Part shown: in pieces, positions 25,789 to 33,437 of the stretch | How the letters are laid out: each line of letters begins with the position of its first letter | How positions within the stretch are numbered: position 1 is the first letter of the stretch | Assembly (NCBI GenBank): GCA_030602715.1 | Contig: JAUVZD010000006.1 | Location: 62,001 to 126,000, forward strand | Reading direction: 5' to 3' | Origin: Candidatus Coatesiibacteriota bacterium | GTDB taxonomy: Bacteria > RBG-13-66-14 > B26-G2 > JAUVZD01 | DNA length: 64,000 nucleotides | Notes under the pieces: generated by a model | What the model was told of the DNA's origin: nothing | Databases searched by the model: none | The model's input: the letters and a program-made list of their open reading frames with translations, nothing else | Program-made: the position numbers and the translations under genes

Positions 25789-26703
25789 ATGGGCGAAGCC
25801 GAAACCTGGCCGGCTTATCTGGAGCTTTTTGAGGAGGGGAGGCTGGCGGAGCTTGCCGATAAGTTCACCGCCCGCCTCTCCGAATGCGACCTGTGCCCCC
25901 GCCTCTGCAAGGTGAACCGCATCGGAGGGGAGCTTGGCTTCTGTCGGGGAGGGGAGAGGGCGCTGGTGGCAAGCTATGGACCCCATTATGGCGAGGAGCG
26001 TCCCCTGGTTGGGGTTCGTGGTTCCGGGACCATCTTCTTCGCCGGCTGTAATCTGGGCTGTATATTCTGTCAGAACTACGACATCAGCCACGGCTTGGCT
26101 GGAAAAGAATCATCCCCCGAGGAGCTTTCTGAGATAATGCTCCAATTGCAGTCCATCGGCTGTCACAATATCAACCTGGTGACCCCCACCCATTTTCTCC
26201 CCCAGATTCTCTCCGCTTTGGTCCTCGCAGTGGAGGGGGGCTTACGCCTTCCGCTGGTCTATAATTGCGGTGGATATGAGCTTGCCGGGATTTTGCGGGA
26301 GATGGATGGCGTAGTTGACATCTACATGCCCGATTTCAAATATTGGGACGAGGAGGTGGCGGAGAGCTATTCTCAGGCGCCGGACTATCCACGGCGCGCC
26401 CGGGACGCTCTGCGGGAGATGCACCGCCAGGTGGGTGATTTGCAGGTGGATGATGGGGGCATCGCCCGACGGGGGATTATCCTTCGCCATCTGGTGATGC
26501 CCGAGGGCATCGCCGGAACCGCCGAAGTGGCTGAGTTTGTTGCCGAGGAGATATCAAAAGGCACCTATTTTAACCTGATGGACCAGTATTATCCCACCTA
26601 TAAAGCCTCCCAGTATTCCCAGCTCTCCAGAAGGATCAACCGGGATGAGTGGAATGAAGCCCTTCAGGAGGCACGGCGGGCCGGCCTGCGCCGTTTTGAC
26701 TGA
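25789..26703 (+). CDS. PflX/AmrS-like radical SAM protein (COG1313 type)
   Basis: A 304-residue radical SAM protein annotated in other genomes as a putative pyruvate formate-lyase-activating enzyme. N-terminal cysteines CDLCPRLCKVNR and GFCRGG precede FFAGCNLGCIFCQNYDIS with C87, C91 and C94 binding the [4Fe-4S] cluster; then NINLVTPTHFLPQI, YNCGGYE, YMPDFKYW and QYYPTYKA, all standard for this group. The true substrate is unknown. Its promoter seems leaderless. It is separated by 2.4 kb from the amrS-like gene on the other strand. Confidence 0.9.
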   Translation: MGEAETWPAYLELFEEGRLAELADKFTARLSECDLCPRLCKVNRIGGELGFCRGGERALVASYGPHYGEERPLVGVRGSGTIFFAGCNLGCIFCQNYDISHGLAGKESSPEELSEIMLQLQSIGCHNINLVTPTHFLPQILSALVLAVEGGLRLPLVYNCGGYELAGILREMDGVVDIYMPDFKYWDEEVAESYSQAPDYPRRARDALREMHRQVGDLQVDDGGIARRGIILRHLVMPEGIAGTAEVAEFVAEEISKGTYFNLMDQYYPTYKASQYSQLSRRINRDEWNEALQEARRAGLRRFD

Positions 26704-26744
26704 GCGGGGTATCTCACCTCACATATTCGTCCCTATATCCCTGT

Positions 26745-26768
26745 CCTATGCTATAATCCTGAAAAGCC
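26745..26768 (+). repeat. Left copy of a promoter-like direct repeat flanking the RM/Ntn cassette
   Basis: A 24-nt segment with an extended -10 box TGCTATAAT (hexamer 26752-26757) and CTGAAAAGCC. It matches 30993-31017 at about 22 of 25 positions in the same orientation. This copy drives no gene: the next feature is a convergent cassette on the minus strand. Confidence 0.75.
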
Positions 26769-26781
26769 AGGTCCTTTGTTT

Positions 26782-26819
26782 GCAGGCGACCCCGCCAAAG
26801 GCGGGGAATCCTCGCCTGC
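26782..26819. repeat. Nested palindrome with CCCCGCC/GGCGGGG core
   Basis: Outer arms GCAGGCGA (26782-26789) and TCGCCTGC (26812-26819) enclose inner arms CCCCGCC (26790-26796) and GGCGGGG (26800-26806) with loop AAA. The inner core recurs at 29256, 29623 and 49687. No T run follows, so it does not look like a plain terminator. Confidence 0.8.
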
Positions 26820-26922
26820 TGGAAGCCTTCCCTTTATCTCCTCCTCCGTCAGGTCACTAATAGACAATAATTATTATTAGTATTGTTCATACACCTATTC
26901 GATAATGACTCTTGCGACGGGG

Positions 26923-28023
26923 CTATTTATCTTTTTTTCTAGGCTCACGATTATCACAACCAGAAATACATTTTTCTATGTCATTTAATCCAATTCCTCC
27001 ATTCCCAATCTGACAACACATAGAATGTTTAACGAATTCTGGGCCCTGGAAACTCCTTGTGATTATTACATTAATGTGAAAGTTCTTGCAATTTACTTCA
27101 TCATGAATTTTAGATAATTCACATTTTTTACATACATCTGTGCTTATAACATTTGTCTCACCTGGAATTCTAAAATTATCACGATACTCAGCTTTTTCAC
27201 ATACTAAATCATCTTTTCTTTCATACCTATACGGACAATAAGAAACTTCTCTTTTGATTTTTTCTTTATCGTATGAATAATATTTTGACCTTTTAACTTC
27301 ATGATACTTATACCAATCATCCGGGTCATGTCTTAAAAAAGATAGTAATGTTCCCTTTAAAAATTTTTCTTTTTTAATTCTATATAAATCAATTGGACCA
27401 TCATAAAAATATGCTTGTTTTTCCGCTTGTAAAGACAAAGCTCTTTCCCAAATATATGTTAGCCACACAATTGCCTCGTTATAATTTCTAAATTTCTCTC
27501 CTTTAATATTCATTTTTTGATTCAATGCCAAAACTTCCTCGTTTATAAAATTTGTGTAGCCAATTGCTTTTACGTGATTAAAACCTTCTGATAAATCTGG
27601 AGTTATTTGACAATCGTAATGTCTCAAATTATTGTTATATTTACGTTTTCTTCCACTAATATAAAATCTTTTATTTTCTCTATCATATCCGCAATGCACA
27701 ATATGAACAACATCATCTAAAGGTTCTTCCGGAAAGGTTTCTGAAAATACAATATCAAATCGTGATGTTTGAATAGATAAACTTATAGTATTAGAAAAAT
27801 ATTTATCACCATATCTTTCCAGTATACGTTCTCTTGTATTTTCAATATGTTTGTCTATGTTTTTTCCACTCCAAGATGATAAACCTAATGTTGCAATAAC
27901 ATGGTTATCAGACCATTCATAAATTTTTTCACCTTTCTCATAGGTTCCATCACTATTTGAAATTAGTCTATCACTTGTAACAATTAATTCTTCCTCTGTT
28001 AAAACAGTGATAACTAATGTCAT
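26923..28023 (-). CDS. Orphan Ntn-hydrolase (proteasome beta/HslV-like) with cysteine-rich C-terminus
   Basis: A 366-residue protein, strongly AT-rich compared with its surroundings. The N-terminus reads M-T-LVITVLTEEELIVTSDR, then GEKIYEW and HVIATLG. Counting from Thr2 as residue 1 gives Thr1, Asp17 (SDR) and Lys32, with a glycine near 46. This is nearly the Thr1/Asp17/Lys33/Gly47 pattern of proteasome beta subunits and HslV. The last 110 residues are cysteine-rich (CPYRYERKDDLVC, CKKC, CC, CISGC) and could bind zinc or an Fe-S cluster. It follows the type IIG RM gene by 3 nt, so the two are co-translated. Function is unknown; peptidase activity is inferred from residues only. Confidence 0.7.
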   Translation of the reverse strand: MTLVITVLTEEELIVTSDRLISNSDGTYEKGEKIYEWSDNHVIATLGLSSWSGKNIDKHIENTRERILERYGDKYFSNTISLSIQTSRFDIVFSETFPEEPLDDVVHIVHCGYDRENKRFYISGRKRKYNNNLRHYDCQITPDLSEGFNHVKAIGYTNFINEEVLALNQKMNIKGEKFRNYNEAIVWLTYIWERALSLQAEKQAYFYDGPIDLYRIKKEKFLKGTLLSFLRHDPDDWYKYHEVKRSKYYSYDKEKIKREVSYCPYRYERKDDLVCEKAEYRDNFRIPGETNVISTDVCKKCELSKIHDEVNCKNFHINVIITRSFQGPEFVKHSMCCQIGNGGIGLNDIEKCISGCDNREPRKKDK

Positions 28024-28026
28024 CTT

Positions 28027-30921
28027 TTAATCCACCCCCTCCACCACCCTTATCTCCTCCTCCGTCAGCCCATACAGCTCATAGACTAGAGCGTCAATCT
28101 TTTTATCGGTCTTCTTTATGGCGCGCTCCAGGCGGGTGCGGTCGGCGTCGCTCTTCACACCCGCAAGCCGTTCGTGGAGAGTGAGCATCTCCTCCACCAG
28201 CCCCACCATTCGGTCGTGTAGCTTCACATCATCTGGGTTTGTGAAGTCTATTGAGCGGATGGGGATAGAATGAATTTCATACGTTGAAACAGTAGCAGTT
28301 CGATAATAGAAACCATACCAGAAATTTATCATCTTTGAATTTAATATGCCAGTTATGTATTTCACATTTATATCATCTGGCACATTTTTTGATACATAAC
28401 AAGTATCAAGCGCAAAAAACTGTTCATTATCATATCCAGCGATAATATTCCTACCACTCCTCCCCTGCAAAATTATTTTTTCATTAACCAAAAATAGTGA
28501 TTTTGTGTGAGTTAAGCAACCAACCTTCTCCTTCATCAAATCTGGTCTATACCATATCCAAAGCCCTTTATAGTTAAAATAATATCTTTCAATATCCCTT
28601 CCCCTTAGCAATTTATAACAATCATCATTTTTTTTCTCATTCAATACAAATTTATTATCATTTGAAGTTTTTACTGCCCTTGTAAATTTTATAAGGTCTC
28701 CCAATTTATTATGCATTTCTATCTTACTAAGAACTTTATCCAATTTTTCGTCAAGCTCTAGAATAAACATATTCCTTTCAATTTCTCCAATTCTTTCCTG
28801 TGAAATATTATTTTCTTCTTCTGCTACTCCATTTTCATCCAGTGATTTTACCGATATCACATTACCCTTCCTCTTTTTTCTATTTAAGACCAAAATTATT
28901 GTTTCAACTGTTGCTTCTTTGAAAGTGCCCAAAGGCATCGGAACAAGTTCATAGATGGAAGTTTTTTCTAGCAATAATTTTCTTAACTTATCAAAACTTA
29001 CTGTTGTTAGCCAGGTCGAAGATATTATGTAACCTAAATATCCATAAGGCTTCAATAAATCATTTACTATCAATTCAATGAAAAAAGAGTAAAGGTCACT
29101 CTTATTTTTGTAGATTTTATACTTTTTCTTCAAATAATTTCTCGTTCTTGATTCTATGTTAAAAATATTCACATACGGTGGATTTCCTATAACCGCATCA
29201 AACCCCGCATGTTGCGGGGCAGGACCCGCATGTTGCGGGGCAGGACCCCCCCCGCCCCCGCCATAGGCGGGGCGGGGCTTCATTATCCCCTCAAACTCGT
29301 CCTCCCAGTCAAAGGTGTTCACCCGCCTCTCCTCTGAAAGTGTTCGCTCGAATAACTCACCCTGCTTATCACGGACGAAGTCCCAGTAGTCGGAACCTAT
29401 CAGTGAGTTCCCGCACTTCACATTGCGGTGCAGGGGCGGCAGAAGGGCGGTCTTTATCAGAAACTCAACATTGGTATCCTCAAGCACTTTCAAATATAGA
29501 CTCATTATCGTAACCTCAACAGCAGAGGGGTCTATGTCCACCCCATGTATGTTATTGACGAGTATCTTGCCCTTCTCCTTTGCGGTCAGTTTCCACCTCT
29601 CCGTCTCTTTATCATACCAGCACCCCGCCAAGGCGGGGCCTATGCCCTTCCGTATCTTATCCGGGTTTTCGTTGTAATAGTCCTCGTGCCAGTCAATCAG
29701 TGTCTGGAACGCCCCCAGCAGGAAACTACCGCTACCGCAGGCGGGGTCAAGGATTTTCAGGTTCGCCACCGCCCTGGGGGTCTTGCACTTCTTCAAGAGT
29801 TCCCCGACCGTATTCTCCACGATGTAGTCCACGATGTATTTCGGCGTGTAATATACTCCTCTCGCCTTCCGAACCTCCGGCTTCTTCTCAACCTTCGCCC
29901 GGTGTGCGGGGGTGAGCCGTATGGTTGAGCCCAGAAACCGCTCATAGATGGTGCCCAGCATTTCAACGCCTATCTTATTGAACTGGTAGGGAGACTTGGG
30001 GTAGTAGAGGGACTCTATGAATTGCCTAACCAGGTCATCGTCTATGATTAGGTTCTCTGATAGGGGGTGTTTTTCAAATAGTTGCCCGTTGTAGTGGGGG
30101 TCAAGGTATCTGAACTTGTCCACCACATACTGATAGAGCGGTTTTTCTTTCTCATCAGACCAGCGATTGAGGGCGTCCCTCAGCAGTTGGACGGACTCTA
30201 TCCCCCTGTCCTCAATAACTCTTATGAAGACCATCCTGTCCAGAATTCGCTGGACCGCCTCGTTTATCAGGTATTCGTCGTTGAGGTGGGGGTTGCGGAG
30301 TGCTATCACCTTTGCGAAATCCTCCCGCCACTCGGTCAGGCTCTCAAAGAACTTAACATCCAGCGCCTCCTTGTTCCGCACTCTTCTGGACTTCGGTATC
30401 AGTTCAACCAGGGACCCACCCTCAACCGCACTGCGTGAGAACATCTCATATATGTCGTCCCACCTGTCAAGGTAGTCCGCATAAGAGAGGTCGTATTTTT
30501 TGATGAGCCCTCTGGCGGGGTTATCGTAGTCGGGCTCAAGCCCGGTGTCATATAGGCGGAAGCGTCCGAAGTTGGTCAGGACGCCCAGGGGTGCGGGGAG
30601 GTTGTATCCGTATAATTTTGTCTGGAAGATGTAGTCGCTGTTGGTGAGTTTCTTATTGATGTTCTTGGTCTCAACTATGAACTGCGGTTTGTTGTTTAGT
30701 AGAAAGCAGTAGTCAGCTGATTTAGTGCTCTCCCTTATGTGAACTCTTTTTTCAACCGATACCTCGCTGGGGTTGCGGACATTCCAGCCGAGTTCCTCAA
30801 AGAAGGGGTTTATGAATGACTGCTTGAGTTGCGCCTCGTCAAAACTATCGGGAACCCTCCCCGATGTGAGGGTCTCGTAATATTCAACTAACTTCGCTAT
30901 TTTATCCGGTGTTTCCTGCAT
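28027..30921 (-). CDS. Type IIG restriction-modification enzyme (Eco57I-like)
   Basis: A 964-residue single-chain restriction endonuclease and adenine methyltransferase. The N-terminus has a PD-(D/E)xK pattern D70...E84-T-K86 (SADYCFLL..FIVETKN). The methylase domain has motif I DPACGSGSF (392-400), GVDIDPSAVE and motif IV NPPY (580-583). A target-recognition region (about 600-890) with RGRDIERYY and GLWIWYRPDLMKEK follows, then a C-terminal coiled coil. The recognition region is much more AT-rich than the rest, suggesting exchange. Palindromes are inserted in frame at residues 548-573 and near 429. No ribosome site precedes the ATG. Confidence 0.92.
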   Translation of the reverse strand: MQETPDKIAKLVEYYETLTSGRVPDSFDEAQLKQSFINPFFEELGWNVRNPSEVSVEKRVHIRESTKSADYCFLLNNKPQFIVETKNINKKLTNSDYIFQTKLYGYNLPAPLGVLTNFGRFRLYDTGLEPDYDNPARGLIKKYDLSYADYLDRWDDIYEMFSRSAVEGGSLVELIPKSRRVRNKEALDVKFFESLTEWREDFAKVIALRNPHLNDEYLINEAVQRILDRMVFIRVIEDRGIESVQLLRDALNRWSDEKEKPLYQYVVDKFRYLDPHYNGQLFEKHPLSENLIIDDDLVRQFIESLYYPKSPYQFNKIGVEMLGTIYERFLGSTIRLTPAHRAKVEKKPEVRKARGVYYTPKYIVDYIVENTVGELLKKCKTPRAVANLKILDPACGSGSFLLGAFQTLIDWHEDYYNENPDKIRKGIGPALAGCWYDKETERWKLTAKEKGKILVNNIHGVDIDPSAVEVTIMSLYLKVLEDTNVEFLIKTALLPPLHRNVKCGNSLIGSDYWDFVRDKQGELFERTLSEERRVNTFDWEDEFEGIMKPRPAYGGGGGGPAPQHAGPAPQHAGFDAVIGNPPYVNIFNIESRTRNYLKKKYKIYKNKSDLYSFFIELIVNDLLKPYGYLGYIISSTWLTTVSFDKLRKLLLEKTSIYELVPMPLGTFKEATVETIILVLNRKKRKGNVISVKSLDENGVAEEENNISQERIGEIERNMFILELDEKLDKVLSKIEMHNKLGDLIKFTRAVKTSNDNKFVLNEKKNDDCYKLLRGRDIERYYFNYKGLWIWYRPDLMKEKVGCLTHTKSLFLVNEKIILQGRSGRNIIAGYDNEQFFALDTCYVSKNVPDDINVKYITGILNSKMINFWYGFYYRTATVSTYEIHSIPIRSIDFTNPDDVKLHDRMVGLVEEMLTLHERLAGVKSDADRTRLERAIKKTDKKIDALVYELYGLTEEEIRVVEGVD
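29203..29272. repeat. Array of three small palindromes inside the RM gene
   Basis: Three hairpins back to back: CCCCGCA-TGT-TGCGGGG (29203-29219), CCCGCA-TGT-TGCGGG (29225-29239) and CCCCGCC-ATA-GGCGGGG (29256-29272). The first two also form a direct repeat including GCAGGACCC. Read on the minus strand they encode a Gly/Pro/Ala/Gln-rich insert just before the methylase NPPY motif, in frame. Confidence 0.85.
29623..29638. repeat. Single CCCCGCC/GGCGGGG palindrome in the RM gene
   Basis: CCCCGCC (29623-29629), loop AA, GGCGGGG (29632-29638). It encodes PALAG in the methyltransferase (context GPALAGCWYDKE), in frame between motif I and the catalytic motif. Confidence 0.75.
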
Positions 30922-30928
30922 GATATAA

Positions 30929-30957
30929 ATCTTATCATAAATATTTTTAAATCACAA
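30929..30957 (-). promoter_or_regulatory. Putative leaderless promoter of the RM/Ntn operon
   Basis: On the minus strand TTGTGA (30957-30952), 17-bp spacer, TAAGAT (30934-30929), then TTATATC (7 nt) and the ATG at 30921. No ribosome site is visible. Confidence 0.5.
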
Positions 30958-30992
30958 ATAGAAAGAAGGGTAGCATGGTCATCCCACCCAAA

Positions 30993-31017
30993 CCTGTGCT
31001 ATAATTCTGAAAAAGCC
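30993..31017 (+). promoter_or_regulatory. Right copy of the direct repeat; extended -10 promoter of the YfhO-like gene
   Basis: A 25-nt segment matching 26745-26768, with TGCTATAAT (hexamer 31000-31005). Transcription would start near 31012, about 32 nt before the GGAGG-preceded CTG codon of the YfhO-like gene. Confidence 0.7.
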
Positions 31018-31043
31018 GAGCTTTATCAATCTGGAGGTTTTCC

Positions 31044-33437
31044 CTGAAGCGTGAGCTTTCATGGCTTAGCCCGGTTTTGGGCATAATTTTGGTAATCAAT
31101 CTACCCCTGCTCATAGCCGTCCTGGACGCCAAGGACTGCGTGACTTTCTCCTATCCCCACAGTTACCTGCTCGGTAGAGCCCTATCTGAAGGTCGTATCC
31201 CCCTGTGGTCACAGGTGCTCAACTACCCCATCCACGCCGAAAGCCAGGGGGGCTACACCTATCCGCCCCATCTCCTCCTGGGCTTGATGGCTCCACCCTG
31301 GCTGGCGCACAACCTGGACATCCTCCTCCACCTCCTGCTCGCTGCCACCGCCGCATATGCGTTCATCCGGCTTCTGGGGCTTTCACCCCCCTCAGCGGCT
31401 CTGGGCGCATTGGCTTACGGGCTCTCTTCCCATTTCACCATCCGATTGGGCATCCTCCCCTTCATACACGGCGGAGCGTTCCTGCCCCTCTTCTTCCTCC
31501 TGGTAGCCCTCTACCACCGCAGGGGCAAGTGGCGCTGGCTTTTGGGTTTGGGGCTTGCTTTCGGGATAGCCCTTCTTGCCGGGCATTTTCAGTTTACCGT
31601 CTACGGGATGATGGCTGCCCTGGTTTTTCTGGTCTGGGGTGGTAAGGCGGAGAGCAGGGCGGAGTTCTGGCGCCGGGTGGTGGCGGTGGCTTGGGTTCCG
31701 CTTCTGGGGCTTTTGGTCGCCGGGGTGCAGGTTCTGCCCAGCGGGGAGCTCGCCCTGGACAGCGTTAGAGGGGGATTGGGAGACGGTGAAAAGCTGGCTT
31801 TCTCCTGGCTTCCTCTGCAGGGGGTGAGCTTTCTCCTTCCCCAGTTTTTCGGTCAGGTCAGCCATCCGACGGTCCTCCTGGAGCATTTCGGCACTTTTGA
31901 CAATTATTTCGGGGTCGGCAGTTTCTTTGAGGGGACCTATTATGTGGGCATCATTCCCCTCCTCTTAAGCCTCCTCGCCTTGGGCTGGCTGGGGAAGGGG
32001 AAGCCCCATCGCCGACAGGTGTGTTTCTTTGGGGTATTGATACTGGTCTCATTCTTCCTTGCCTTGGGGAAGTATAACCCCGTTTATGGTCTGCTCAACC
32101 ATCTGCCACCCTTCAGCTTCTTTCGCCATCCGGTGCGCTTTCTTCTGCTAGCCTGCTTCGGGTTTTCGGTTCTTGCCGGCTTCGGGGTGAGGCGATTGGT
32201 GGAGGATGGCACCTCACCACGCTTTCGTCTGGTTATGGTGGTGGTAGTGATAACCGCCGTAGCCCTGCCAGTCGCCGGCTGGGTGGGGGTGCATTATTTC
32301 GGTAATTGGCTGAGCGATGCGATGGCGAATTATTTTTATGGTGGTGGAGGGGGGCTTTCCTTTGGGGGGGCGAAGGATAAGGCTCTGGAATACCTCAGTC
32401 GTATGGAGACCACCTGGAGCATCTATAACCGTCAGTTGATGTGGCAGATAGCCCTGGTCGCCTTGACGGTAGCGGTTATCGGACTGATGGGGCGTCGCAG
32501 GAAGCTGAAATTGGGGGGGGTCTTGCTCTTTATCATACTGGTAATAGACCTGGGCGGTTTTGCCCGGGGGCGGCACTTCTTCGTCACCCATCAGATGCTC
32601 ACAGAAAATGAGGTGGAGCTTTCCGCTCACGGTGAGAACGGTCCCCTTGTTCGCATCTTCTCCGCCGGCTGGGAGCTTTCCGCCCAGGAGACCCATCTCT
32701 CCTCCAGTCTGCGCATCCCCAATATTCCCGCAATTGTCGGGGACTGTTCTTTGCTGGTGCCTCGGGTCTCTCTGCTCTGTGACCGGTCGGCGGAGCTGGA
32801 GGAAGCCTTATGGTCGGCGGTTTTCCTGCCGGGGGACGGTTCCTATCCCTTGCGGGCTTATGTCCCTGCAGGAGAACTCCCCCAGCCGGAACTGCTCCGT
32901 CGCCTGGGGGTGGAGTATCTCTATAAGCGGGTGCCGCTTAATAAACGGGTGCTTGCCGGGGGAGAGGAGCTGTTGCCGAAGGATGATGGGGAGATATTTC
33001 TCTATAACTTTGACGACCCCTGGCGGAGGGCTTTCATCATTGCCGGGGCTAAGCCCCAGGAGTTCACCGAGCTTTCCGCCCTCCTTGATGATGCACTGAC
33101 CCCGGAAGGCGAGGTTCATTTTCTGGAATACTCCGATGAGCTGATTCGCATGCAGGTGGAAGGACCGCAAGGTCTTTTGGTGCTAAGCGACCTCTTCTAC
33201 CCCGGCTGGCGGGCTGGTATTGACGGCAGGAGGGTGGAGGTGGCGAAAATCTTCGGCGGTATGCGGGGGGTGGAGTTTCCCGGCGGGGAGCATGTCGTTG
33301 AGTTTGAGTTTCAACCGTGGACTTTCTGGCTGGGTTTGGCGTTGAGCCTGCTCAGCTTCGGGGGGATAATGGTGGCATTGACCGCAGGCGTTGCTTTCGG
33401 TAGAAAGGGGAAAGATGGAATCTCCCCGAAAAGCTGA
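31044..33437 (+). CDS. YfhO-like polytopic membrane protein (GT-C-type)
   Basis: About 797 residues, a dozen or more membrane helices, with the YfhO-family C-terminal periplasmic domain (LVLSDLFYPGWRAGIDGRRV...GEHVVEFEFQPWTFW). YfhO proteins are GT-C-fold relatives implicated in glycosylating surface polymers; the donor is probably a lipid-linked sugar. I place the start at CTG 31044 (then KRELSWLSPVLGIILVIN) because GGAGG lies 6 nt before it and this gives a proper basic N-terminus before the first helix. The conventional alternative, TTG 31077, would cut into that helix. The 3' end overlaps the next gene by 23 nt. Confidence 0.82.
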   Translation: MKRELSWLSPVLGIILVINLPLLIAVLDAKDCVTFSYPHSYLLGRALSEGRIPLWSQVLNYPIHAESQGGYTYPPHLLLGLMAPPWLAHNLDILLHLLLAATAAYAFIRLLGLSPPSAALGALAYGLSSHFTIRLGILPFIHGGAFLPLFFLLVALYHRRGKWRWLLGLGLAFGIALLAGHFQFTVYGMMAALVFLVWGGKAESRAEFWRRVVAVAWVPLLGLLVAGVQVLPSGELALDSVRGGLGDGEKLAFSWLPLQGVSFLLPQFFGQVSHPTVLLEHFGTFDNYFGVGSFFEGTYYVGIIPLLLSLLALGWLGKGKPHRRQVCFFGVLILVSFFLALGKYNPVYGLLNHLPPFSFFRHPVRFLLLACFGFSVLAGFGVRRLVEDGTSPRFRLVMVVVVITAVALPVAGWVGVHYFGNWLSDAMANYFYGGGGGLSFGGAKDKALEYLSRMETTWSIYNRQLMWQIALVALTVAVIGLMGRRRKLKLGGVLLFIILVIDLGGFARGRHFFVTHQMLTENEVELSAHGENGPLVRIFSAGWELSAQETHLSSSLRIPNIPAIVGDCSLLVPRVSLLCDRSAELEEALWSAVFLPGDGSYPLRAYVPAGELPQPELLRRLGVEYLYKRVPLNKRVLAGGEELLPKDDGEIFLYNFDDPWRRAFIIAGAKPQEFTELSALLDDALTPEGEVHFLEYSDELIRMQVEGPQGLLVLSDLFYPGWRAGIDGRRVEVAKIFGGMRGVEFPGGEHVVEFEFQPWTFWLGLALSLLSFGGIMVALTAGVAFGRKGKDGISPKS

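Noticed and set aside
28027-30921. PglX of a BREX system
   Set aside because: The N-terminal PD-(D/E)xK nuclease pattern, the length and the absence of BrxA/B/C/PglZ nearby favour a stand-alone type IIG enzyme.
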